From: Nymphaea colorata | Lineage: Eukaryota; Streptophyta; Magnoliopsida; Nymphaeales; Nymphaeaceae | Assembly: GCF_008831285.2 (NCBI RefSeq) | Contig: NC_045140.1 | Location: forward strand, 24,694,131 to 24,758,130 | Direction of reading: 5' to 3' | DNA length: 64,000 bases | Part shown: one piece after another, positions 21,491 to 32,866 of the stretch | Layout: every line of letters starts with the position of its first letter | Position numbering within the stretch: position 1 is the first letter of the stretch | Made by a program: the position numbers and the translations under genes | The notes under the pieces: generated by a model | Told to the model about the DNA's origin: nothing | The model's database searches: none | Seen by the model: the letters and a program-made list of their open reading frames with translations, nothing else

Positions 21491-23771
21491 TACCGTGGTC
21501 GAGGACTATGTTAAAGCTGAAATATATATATATATGCTGTATCATTAATTTGATGTTGCATTCAATACCTTACAATGCCCAAAGCTTATCAACCATAGGA
21601 ATCGAAAGGATGACAAGTCATAGACAAGCAATTAGTTTGACTAGATATGCTATGCCTAGGACCATAGAATTTAAAGTTGTCTTCTTATAATGCAATTTTT
21701 TTTTGTTCTCTTTTATTTCCTCAAAACCTAGCTTATTAGGTGCTCTTGTGACTATTTTTTGTTAAGCTATTGGTTTAATGCAAGTTGTGACAAAAAGGTT
21801 TGCGGAATAAAATATTTTCCTCCGCAATCATTCATGTCACACCCTTGGCATAATATGGAGAACCGTATCCCCGTGGTCTCGTGACCATTTTTCATCAATA
21901 AGAGCTACTCGAACAGGGAGAAGAAGCTATGGTTAAGTATTTTGGTCAGCCTAAAAGAATCATATTATAAATATGCAAGTGTGCGTGTGTGTGTGTATAT
22001 ATATATATATATTATGTCAAGCAAGCCCTAGCTAGCATGAGTTATAGAAGGCTTGAGAGACGTATATAATTAAAATGGCAGCTGGCCTGCTTAAATCCCA
22101 CGTATGATCAAAGCGGGCAGCCATCATTTGCATTCGCCTCTATTCAAGATTCTGAATAGCTTTAGGTCAGATTCCTTCTGAAATTAATGCATATATTACG
22201 TGAAATAATTTGGACGCATGCATAATCATGTACATATTGTCGAAGCCAAGGCAGCATCATGACTTGCTCTTTCAAACGCAGAATTGAGTGAAGAAATCAT
22301 TAGTGCTCCGATCTTTCTATGCTAATCTATTCTCCTAAAGGCGGTAGGCCCAATATATGACACCGTAAATGTTTCGGGTCCGTAGATAAGTGTTAGTAGG
22401 ACTGGTGATGCAGGTTTTTGCGGCTCACTTTTTTCTTTTTCAAATATAATGGGACGTGAGAAGTGAATATCTAAAGTTTTTGACATGTGGAAAAGCAATT
22501 TTAATATTAAGATTTATTTTAAAAAGAAATTGTTTATATTATAAAAATAATAGCCTCTCGGTGAAAGTTATTCTTTTGAAGTGCAATGCAAACTGTAGGA
22601 TTGAGGATGGTTTCAGTCTCTCATCAACTAGATAAAATACATTAATATGTTAAAATAACGCTAATATTATTGTTTTCTTTGTTTTGTTATGTGTTAATAC
22701 TTTATCTGCGGTTATTTTCCTTAAAAAACCGTAGAATACTAAAATTTCTCCAAACTTTTCTCTCTTAAATATTAAATCCGTGGCTACAAAATAAATTAAT
22801 CATGCTTCATAAACCATGTCCAACATAGGAGAGCCCCCAACTTAGCTGTAAGACTATAAGTCCAGTACGTTGAAGGTCTTGTGAGAACTGATTGTGACAT
22901 GTTTCACCTTGCTTAAGTCACCAAACCAAGCCATTACTCAAGCACCTTTTCCTTTTCATGCAAACCCCAACTACTTGCATTCTTACACGACACACTATGC
23001 ACTAATTTTATCAAAATCGGTTGTTGAATGGATCGAAAAGTCTAGCGAATTGGTAAATTGAATCGGGATCGCAATCATGTGGGAATAGAAATGATTAAAG
23101 ATGATATTTTAAAATATTTAAATGATCAAATAAACATTAAAAAGTTGAAGAACTAAAAATATAAAGGCAAAAACAACTTGGGGAAAAAACAAAGATGATA
23201 AATGGTATGATAAGCAAAACTTAATTTATGAATTAGGCTTAACTAATTTTGAAAGATTATTTTATTCTTCCAATTTTTTTTTCCAAAAACTACATTTAAC
23301 TAGAATCGGTTGAAATTTTAGCGTGTTGCGTTAGTAAGAAGTAAAAATTTGTTTGTTCCAATTTCATCGCCTTGTTTTGACAATTTACGAGTATTTTCGA
23401 TACTCATGAATGTTCACGTTGTTGTACATAAAAAATACACACTATCGGGCTACCAAAACTAAAATTTTTGTTCTCTCTCTTTTTTTTTTCTTCTTGTCAA
23501 ATCCATCGAGTTAAATTCCTCAATATCCTTAACCGAACTTTTTGAAATACCCTTTATATTTTGAATTTTTCTTTTTTCGTGAATGCATGTCGCATGCTTA
23601 CATATTTTAATTACCTCAATATACCTTACAAAATTGTCAAAAGTATTAGAGATTTGGTTGGAAATTGGTGGAGCTATTAGCTTGTTATGAAAACAATTCT
23701 ATTAGTTGAGAAAACGCGCGCCCCTCTCATGCTCTAATAAAATAGTAAATGGATACAACTGCACCTACCCG

Positions 23772-24103
23772 TAGGGGTGAACTTTGAGTCTAGTAGCTCA
23801 AACTCGATTCGATAAAGGTAGTATCAAGCCCGGGTTCGTGCCGACTCTTGCAACAAAGAAGCCGAGTTCGAGTGTTTGCAATGACTTGTCTGAACTCGCC
23901 TAAGCTTGAGATTATATAATCAGTTATGAAAAATAAATATGGTTAAACGAGTTTAAATGAGTCTTTCCATTTCATGCCACATAAAGCATTGTGCATCAGC
24001 AGTAAAATTAAAAGTTAAAGGAGTCAAGCTAAAGCTAGCCTGTCTCAAGCTCAACGTATGCAACATATGAACCAAGCCAAGCTCGATTCAACTCGTGTAC
24101 ATC
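23772..24103. mobile_element. Diverged CTCGATTCAACTCG-type MITE-like repeat
   Basis: It begins TAGGGGTGAAC and ends CTCGATTCAACTCGTGTACATC. The interior repeats AGCTCAA, CTCGATTCG and GCCGAGTTCGAG motifs. It is similar in composition and size to the element at 9921-10245. Confidence 0.45.
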
Positions 24104-24855
24104 TTATCTCTATATGATTACATTAAATATTATTATTCCCTTGCTCTGTTCTTTCATAAACTATATAAGTATTTTTCACATTTTGAAAGCAATTTCTCCA
24201 AAAGTGGATGGAGAAAGTTTAGTTTATTCACTTTGAATCGGCCAAGTTAAGTCCGGTTCATGCAATTCAACTCAAAAACGTCTCCGAATCGGTGCCCATT
24301 TTGACTTGGAAAGTGGTCGATTCAATTCAAATCGGCCGGCAATGCGAGTCTTTAAGCAGCTTTTTATGCCTTTATAAATTTTAACCATGTTGTGCCCTCA
24401 TGGCATGCAGTTATGATTTACATTTGCGTACAAAGTAACTTAAAAAGAGTTCTAAGTTAAAATGGACTCTACTGTATGTGATAAGGAGATGCATTTGCTG
24501 TCAACCACATTTCCTAGATGTGTAAGCTTTTTGAAAACACCAAGTTCTTTTTGCTTTGTCTAAGTGAAAGTAACTTGCCTAGCAGAGAAGTAGGTTAGTG
24601 AAAATGTGTGCACGCTACGCTAACTTTTAGGTACGTAAAAGGTTAGAAGATGGTTTTGGAAGTCTTCAAGTTTCCTTTAGCTGTATGGGATTTTGCAGGA
24701 TCTGGTTTTCAAGTATTTGGGCATCTGAATTTCATGTAAGTTTGAGGATTTTAGCTTTTCTGGCTGTATCAAATTTGATGGGATCGGATTTCCGTTTGGT
24801 TATGGTTATCTGACAGTAAATCATCTGCATTTCATTTTGTTAGGATAATCTGAGT

Positions 24856-25215
24856 GTGATCTCTGCTCGCTTTGTTATGAAGATGACCAATTCTCTGCTT
24901 CAAAAGCCTCGTTGTTGTTGTTTCATCCATGCTGCAGAGGGTGCACAGCTTGAGGGTCTTAAATCAGATCTACACCACTTGGCTTGCAAAGGCCATATGG
25001 ACACGAGAAGCCCGCTTAACACAATGGTTCTTGATGTTTCTTCAATGATTTTGAGTCCAGAAGATGACCCTTTCATTCATTGCACTTTGATAGTTACCTG
25101 CCATTTACTGTTCACAAACATTAACTGCCATTTATTGCTTCCTGGAATAACTTTTTATGGTATGCTTGGATATACCCGCAAAAATAGGATAAATTGGGAA
25201 CTTGGTTGTGTTTAA
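24856..25215 (+). other. Unrecognised 119-codon ORF in intergenic DNA
   Basis: This is the longest open frame in the 18.7-29.2 kb interval. It opens in frame with upstream sequence, has no signal peptide or motif I know, and lacks a convincing promoter or splice context. Codon composition is unremarkable. It could be a relic exon or chance. I assign no function. Confidence 0.15.
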
Positions 25216-26876
25216 ACTTCCAAGTTCCAGACTGCAATTTTCTGCCACTGTTTCGCCGGTTAGCGCGCAGGAAAGCCAAATGAAGACAGGCTTGGCGCCT
25301 CATAATGCCACTTCAAGAAGATGCAATATACCATTTTATCCCATTTTATCTGGATATAATACCTTAAGAAGTCACCTTAGAATCAATAAGCCTTCTCTCT
25401 ATTGTGGGCCTTTTTACAACACCAAATCTCAGAGCAACTCAGTCCAAACTTAAAGGGAATTACACCCAGAAGTCTGTCATGCGGCTTCTGTGATGTGGAG
25501 ATGTGAAATCGTTCTACCAGTCGATCATCATGATCATCACAGTCCAGAACAAGAGCATGAATCTGTTGCTTGTAATTCCCCGTGATCTAGTTGGTTTTGG
25601 GAATGAGTTCCACCTAGAAGAACAAACTTTGAATTCAAATGAACGTTTTACATAGACATCACTCTGTACTCCCTCTAAAGACGTGGAATATTACTGGTTA
25701 TTATCTTCTTTCAACTTCATAGAGAAAGTATCTGAAGTGAAAAGTATTTGATAAAGGTCGTGAAAAAGGAAAAGTGAAAGGGTCATCTTTATGCCCATAC
25801 CAAGGAACATGTCTCCTGGCTTTGTAGAGAGAGGGAGAGAGATTTGCAAGCAAGGGTGTATCAGGGGGAGCAGCACCTTTTGCTTTTCTAAAACCTTGCT
25901 CTTTTCTGTTCTTTATCTTTTTCTTTTTCGTTCTGCAACATCAGGATATCTTTAGATTCCCCACGAGTAAATGAGTAAAGAGAAGTGGGGACGTCCATCC
26001 ATAAAGCAGCAGCATCCAACCATGGTTTGAAGGTTAATGAATCTCGAATCCCCATGCCTCTCTTCTGCAGCTTCTTCTCCATCATGTATGATCTTTCCTT
26101 CATATAAAATGAAGTGTTCTTATTCGTTCAGTTCTGCAAGAGGATCAGATCCAGACTCAACGCTACCAGCTTTAATCAGTGAGTTTTTTTTTGTCAAGTC
26201 ACCAGCATATTAACAAACTGACAACGATAGCGTGAACATATCGTGATTTCATCAAGATAGTTCCAAAAGTGAAGGTAATATAAAAAAACAGCAACTTTTC
26301 AAACATCACCTGCCTCAGATGTACTCATGTACATCAATTTTGCTAATTAGCATTTTGTTATACATCTTATATTTTCTGAGTTCCTTGTCTCAAAATCTAT
26401 GTACCTGTAATTTTTCCTCTTTCTTATGAAATAATTTTGTCTAATTATGGAGACTGGATTAATTTTGCTTGTTTCCAAATAATACCATTGATCACCAGCA
26501 ATGCCCAGAACTAATTTGGGCCCATCTTATTTCCATTGACCCTTTCCATAATCTCAAGGAAAACAAGCATAGCATTAGCATTACACAGGACCAATTCTTT
26601 TCTTGGTTTCAATGAATTATTTGGTACCATCAGGTCAGGTAAAGATATAGTCGTGCATCTGAGAGATTCCACAAGAATATCGAATCTGGACGGACTGCCT
26701 ATCTGATCCAAATCTGTCCAGTTTCCAGTATTAGGAACTATGTAGATGTCTCCACGAACAAAAACAGGCGTCTGCTCTTACGACCAAGGAAAGATTGTCG
26801 CCTTCGGTGGGTGAAGCCTTGGTCCTTACATCTTTATTATTGAAAACTTCAACCATGATAGAGAATTTTCTTTTTC

Positions 26877-26880
<4 letters not shown>

Positions 26881-26954
<74 letters not shown>
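26881..26954. repeat. (AT)n followed by (AG)n microsatellite
   Basis: About 35 bases of AT are followed directly by about 40 bases of AG. Confidence 0.95.
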
Positions 26955-26959
<5 letters not shown>

Positions 26960-27436
26960 AGTAGTTCAATTTGGATGGGCCCATGCCGGATTTTTACCAT
27001 GCTGCTTCACCTTACTGCGGGTTTTCGTAGGATCAATAATAAATAGTGTTCAAATCTTCAAGATGTCATTTACATTTTTATAACTTCAGTTGAAATATTC
27101 AAGAGGACGGTTGTTTCTAGCATTTTCTATGTATATAAAGGCTGTGTGTGTTGAAGTGAAGCAGTCCGCTTTTTTCTTTTTTTGTCTCCCAGAGAATTGG
27201 TCGACAGATTTTCCACTAGCGATAATCATTGTCGACATCCCAACACGACATCTCAAACTCACCTTTTCTAACTTCTCTTTTCCCCAATGCATGTCCACCA
27301 AATGGGTTTCAAGAACCGGGTCCCAATATGTAATCTGACCCGAACCCATATATCCCATACGAACACATACTATAGTTACCAGTTGCAGCGCTAATAAAAT
27401 CAAAAGTTGAATTGAATCGAAAGCTAAAAATATTTC

Positions 27437-27439
27437 ATA

Positions 27440-27483
<44 letters not shown>

Positions 27484-27484
27484 T
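27437..27484. repeat. (AT)n microsatellite with one interruption
   Basis: Two AT runs are separated by a single C (ATACAT), in AT-rich intergenic DNA about 1.7 kb upstream of the NIK-type gene. Confidence 0.95.
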
Positions 27485-29229
27485 TGAGAACATTGGATTC
27501 AATTGAAGTAGGATGTTGGCTTGTCAGCAAATAGCTTTTGGCTCGGAAATATATAAATTCGTAAACGATCATAGTTAACAACTCACTGTCAGCCTTTGTC
27601 ACATCGACATGCTGTTGAAAAACAGGGTTTGGGTGCGCATAGAAGACCGCAGTGCGATGCCATTGCATGCAAGATTTATATGATTCATATTTATGATCAT
27701 TAAATATAACTTTTCACATTAAATATAAAATTTGTTGTCGAATTATCATTCAAATCACGGATCTGTGTTCACGTGATATATACTCTAAGAATGGCTTGTT
27801 CAGATCGATGCATCTTTCTTCGTGTGGTCCTGTTCTCAATTTCAAGACCTTGTGATCCAGCTACTTATGACAACACGTAGTCAGTGAGGGTTCACAAGAA
27901 AGAACTGCTTTAATTGGCATCTTTCTCTAACTTAGAAAAGGGAAAAGGAAAGATACATGGCTAACAAACTGAGACTGTTGGATACATTCTGCCTTTTATA
28001 TTGTCATATTTAAATGAACGGCTAGAAATTAATTCACTAAGCATGCAAGATTTTTTTTTTGTTCACTTTGTTATTAACTCTTGTTCTACATCCAGTTGAA
28101 TAAGTAGCTGACTTTTTGATAAAGTGAAGCTCATTCCAAGTTTTATGTACACAAGCTTTTCAAATTATAGATCTATTATTCCAAATTGTTTCAGTTTTAA
28201 ATAGTCATACAATCTTTATGGCTTGTATTTTACGAATTTAAATTACAAACATTTATCGAATCAACCATGCCATCACTGTTGCAGCCATAATAAGGACGCG
28301 ACAATAAAACGAGTGGTCGCACTGGTCCATACATACAGGTAACTGGAAGGTTTGGCAGCGTTTGCTGGTTGCTGCCATCTCAAGGTGACCGCGGGACAAG
28401 GCAACCCATTGTTGGGCATGTCCGCTTCCTTCTTTCACCTCGGCACCTGTGTTGTAAAAATTGTTCTATTGGAATCGAATCGGCGTAGTTGCCAATTTGT
28501 TGTGTAGAACGTATTAAAAAACTGTTTTTAAGAAGAATAAATTCTTAGAATATGTTTTGAAACTGATATGTAGCGCTCCGACCACCAAACCAAATCGATT
28601 TGTCACGGATGCGATTGTAACCGGCCGATTCAAGCCGATCTTCATGACACTGCTCACAGGTGGAAAGGACCCAGTTCATGTTTTTATTGAGAGCTGAACC
28701 GCCGAGCACGCGCACGTAGAGAGAGAAACAAGGAGGTTCATGCGAAAAAGAGTGGAGGCAGCGTGCAGTGTGGGAGAGCAGCGGGGATCATACCTCCCAC
28801 TCTTCTCTCTCAAATTTTGTGCAGGGTTCTGACAGAAGAATCGGTCGTGTGATTCGGAAATACGCCGGTTTGTGCTTGCCCGCAGAAGCCGCGGCAGCAG
28901 CAGCATTCCACTGCCATTTTCTTCTCATCATCATCATGATCATGCTGCGGCAGCAGCGCTACCACCAACCCCATGTCCATTATGCTTGCCATGCGGTGCA
29001 AGTAGTATGTGCATTCTGATTCTTCTATGCATGTCTGTCTATGCGCCTCTAGCGGCGGTGTGTCGTAGAAAAGACCAGGCGAGCCTTGCATGTGTAGCGC
29101 GCGAAAAGGAAATGATAGAACTCACACCTCTCTCTCTCTATCTCTCTCTGTTTGGAGTTCATCAGAAGTGTATGCCCATATAACTAAAAATTCGTCCTTC
29201 CTCTCTTGCATTCCTCGTGTCCGCTTTCG

Positions 29230-31359
29230 ATGACTAATTCGTCTGCATCCCCAACTCCTATGCTCTTCAAGTTCCTCTTCCTCCTCGTCCTCTTCCTCTT
29301 CTCCTCCGCCACTCCATCTCTTTCATCTGAACCACTCAACCCTGAAGGTTTGGCGCTATCTCTGTCTTCTCTCTCTCTCTTACATCCTTTTCTACGCAAA
29401 ATCTGAGGTGGGTGTTGTTATTTTTCTCTTTTCTTTTCTATCTTCTACGTGATTACAGTGGTAGCTTTGACCACCATCCGGAATGCTCTGATTGACCCAC
29501 ATGAAATATTGGGCAATTGGGACGAGAACTCTGTTGACCCCTGTAGCTGGGCATTGATCACTTGTTCTCCTGCGAATCAAGTTATTGTATTGTAAGTTTT
29601 ACCTTCAACTTATTCCGATTTTATTGCTTCTCATGTAAGGCATGAATGGAAATTTTCCGTTCTCTCTGTTTTTATGTTCTAGAGAGGCACCAAGCGGGGG
29701 TCTGTCTGGAAGACTCTCTTCAGCAATAGGAAATTTGACCAATCTCCAGCAAGTGTAAGAATTCATCTCCAGCTCCCCTTTTCTTTTCGCTTTCCTCTAG
29801 GTGAAGAGATTTGTTTTTCTCTTTTCGTTGAGAGTCTTGTTGTTGGGCTGTTGTCTTGCAAGCCATTTATGTCTGGAATTTTTTTATTGGTTATACAGGC
29901 TGCTTCAGAACAATAATATCACTGGGGTCATACCGGCAGAGCTGGGGAAACTTCCAAATTTGAGAACACTTGATCTTTCTAATAACAAATTTACTGGTCC
30001 TATTCCTGATAGCCTTGGTCAGCTGACCAGTCTACAATACCTGTGAGTTTTCATCTCCCCGTTTCGGGTTTCTCACTTCCATTTATCTCCTCATACTTTT
30101 TTAGAAAAATATGATGGATATGTTGTTTTCCATATAGTAAAATGTGTTTGTTTTGTTGATTCAGGAGATTAAATAATAACAGTCTTAATGGAGGCTTTCC
30201 TGTTTCTCTTTCAAAAATTCCAGCACTTATTTTCCTGTGAGTTTCTTATTTGTGGGAGAAATCCACTGTACTGTTGAACTGACTGCTCAATAATTTTCAG
30301 ATACGATGATATTCAGTGATTTTTTGAATGATTTGATATTTTAGGGATCTGTCCTTCAATAACCTGAGTGGACCTGTGCCAAGAGTCCCAGCTAGAACGT
30401 TCAAGTAAAAAACGTGCTATGTATTTCCATTTTTTTTCCCTTTCATATTGTTGACTTTCCCATCTTCTCTTTTCTGTTTGGTGATAGTATTCAGGGTAAT
30501 TTTCTGACATGTGGAAGTGGTTCGGCTCAAGATTGTTCCCCAGCGACTCTGTCAAGCTCTCGTTCTTCATCCACAAATGCATCACAGGGTATGTTTTCCC
30601 GTATTCTTTTGCTCATCTCCGTATGCGCATTTAGGAACTTAGAATTGGGTTGAAGGCATGCTTTATTGTATAACTTTCGTGTTTTCTGTTCAATTTGCTG
30701 TATATCTTTACTTCATATTCCTAAGAGTTTTCTTGTTTAGGAAAATCAAGGGGCCACAGAGTAGCCGTCGCGTTTGGAGTTGCCCTTGGCTGTACTTTTG
30801 GAGTCACTCTTGTCTTAGCTTTCCTGATATGGTGGAAGAAGAAGCAAAGCAGACAATTGATCCAAGATGACTATGGTTTGCCCCTGTTAATCTCGTGCCT
30901 TAAATTTCAATCGAGAAGAGTATTTTAAAAATTAAGATAGTTTTCATGTTTTGACATATTGTGCCTTAAACTTTGGTGAATTTTAAATTTTGGTTAATTT
31001 TTAAAATGCAGATCATTATCATGATGAGGAAATGTTATGTTTGGGAAACCTCAAGACGTTTAGCTTCCGGGAACTCCAAATAGCAACTGACAATTTCAAC
31101 AGTAAGAGGATATTGGGAAAGGGTGGTTTTGGAAATGTCTATAAGGGTTATTTACAAGATAACACGGTGGTGGCCGTCAAGAGACTGAAAGATTGTGGTA
31201 ATAGCGGTGAGACTCAGTTTCAGACAGAGATTGAGATGATCAGTTTGGCCGTGCACCGTAATCTTCTGAGGCTGCTTGGTTTCTGCATTACCCCTTCCGA
31301 GAGGCTCCTTGTTTACCGCTTCATGTCCAATGGTAGTGTTGCTTCTAGGCTCAGAGGTA

Positions 31360-31391
<32 letters not shown>

Positions 31392-32866
31392 ACTGGGTCC
31401 AGATGGATTTTAACAAATAACAAAGACAATTTGGTCTCACTAAGTTGTCCTGTAATTTGTTTGAAATTTTGGTAGATTGTATGTTAATAATAAGCTAGAA
31501 TATTTGGACCCAATTTCTTTTGATCGGGTAAAAATTAAGTGGGCAAACGTTGGTAAATGCCCCATTGATCTAAAGAAGTGAGCAAGGGAACAGCTATGCA
31601 GTTTCATTTTGTTATGACAGGAAAACCCACTCTTGACTGGAACGCAAGGAAGAAAATTGCGCTGGGTGCAGCTAGAGGCCTCGTCTATTTGCATGAACAA
31701 TGTGATCCGAAAATAATTCACCGAGATGTCAAGGCTGCAAACATCCTTCTAGATGATTACTGCGAAGCAGTAGTTGGTGATTTTGGTTTAGCAAAGCTTA
31801 TGGATCATGCTGATTCACATGTGACAACTGCTGTTAGAGGAACAGTAGGTCACATTGCTCCAGAGTACCTCTCTACCGGTCAATCATCGGAAAAGACCGA
31901 TGTTTTCGGCTTTGGAATTCTCCTCTTGGAGCTCATTACAGGCCAAACGGCTCTTGATTTTGGCAACAAAGCTGCAAATCAGAAAGGAGCAATGCTGGAC
32001 TGGGTAAGCGTTGAAGTTTTGTACTTTTTTCCCTTTGTCAATAATACGCACACCATCTACCAAACTTTCCATTTAACAGATAAAATTTCTCCATTAAATG
32101 ACAAGAACACCTTTTCATCCCTATTTCATCATTATAAACAAAAATACTCTGCATGCTCCTGTGAGGACTTTTTGTCATTTGCTGGTGGCCTTGCTTTGGC
32201 TTTATTCATCTTGGCATTTTGCACATCCGTGTGTGGACATAGGAATACTACATCGGATATAATCAAAAAATCGCCTTGAGGTTTTAGTTATTTAATTTAA
32301 ATGGATGCATCGGAAACCTTTTGTGCGGTTTATCTCTATTGTCTTGTACCTGGACAAAAGTCTGGAATCCACAGCTGGAATGGACATACAGCCTAAGCTT
32401 AGGCTCAAGTAGAGTCAATCTTGTGTGAGATGGAATAGGCTCAGTGGGGATGATCGGTTTGTTTTGAAGTGGGTTGCAGGTCAAGAAAATACATCAGGAG
32501 AAGAAGCATGACATGCTAGTTGATAAGGATTTGAGAGGCAATTATGACAGGATCGAGGCTAGTGAGATGGTTCAAGTGGCCCTCCTTTGCACTCAATACT
32601 TGCCCATCAACCGGCCTAAGATGTCAGAAGTAGTGAAGATGTTGGAAGGAGATGGGCTTGCACATAAATGGGAAGCCTCTCAGAATAGCAACAGTCAAGC
32701 AATGGAATGGGATTCGAAGAAGAAGAAGAACAGCAACAAGAAACTAACAGGCAGCAGTTTGCTTTCAGACGATGCCAGAATGATGATGATGCCCGACGAT
32801 GACGATGACGATGATGATGGTTCATCCCTTGACACTCAAGCAATGGAGCTGTCCGGTCCCCGGTGA
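29230..32866 (+). CDS. NIK: NIK-type LRR-II receptor-like kinase (NSP-interacting kinase family)
   Basis: Predicted plasma-membrane LRR kinase of the SERK/NIK group, 649 residues. Exons: 29230-29347, 29459-29591, 29683-29754, 29899-30042, 30165-30236, 30345-30404, 30488-30588, 30741-30875, 31012-31356, 31621-32003, 32480-32866; every junction keeps phase with GT-AG signals. It has a signal peptide (about 1-33), an LRR N-terminal cap with [12 protein letters not shown], about four LRRs, a Ser-rich hinge, a membrane segment near 240-262 ([10 protein letters not shown]...AFLIWW), then a kinase with [11 protein letters not shown], Lys335, HRD at 427-429 and GDFGLAKL. It is an RD kinase. Thr463 and Thr468 (TTAVRGT) correspond to the regulatory Thr469/Thr474 of Arabidopsis NIK1. 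The C-terminus MELSGPR is typical of NIK proteins and follows an Asp-rich run. Arabidopsis NIKs act in antiviral translation suppression and immunity; which paralogue this is cannot be told by eye. Confidence 0.93.
31361..31386 (+). repeat. (TC)13 microsatellite at a splice donor
   Basis: A pure TC run begins four bases after the donor GT of the ninth NIK intron (AGAG|GTAC then TC repeats). Confidence 0.95.

Larger units (their letters stand above)
18427..29229. other. SAMDC 3' UTR, then intergenic DNA without a supported gene, then NIK 5' leader
   Basis: The first ~300 bp are the probable SAMDC 3' UTR. From there to about 28700 I find no gene I can support. ORFs are short and unlike known families, and only diverged repeats, microsatellites and low-complexity AT-rich DNA stand out. 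The last ~500 bp, with CT-rich runs near 29125-29155, are the probable promoter and leader of the NIK-type gene. The parts at 19560-21230, 22030-23760 and 27490-28670 hold nothing I recognise. Confidence 0.55.

Noticed and set aside
31578-31620. Earlier in-frame start for the second NIK kinase segment
   Set aside because: Those codons belong to the intron; the acceptor TTATGACAG at 31620 restores the conserved RLRGKPTLDW join.
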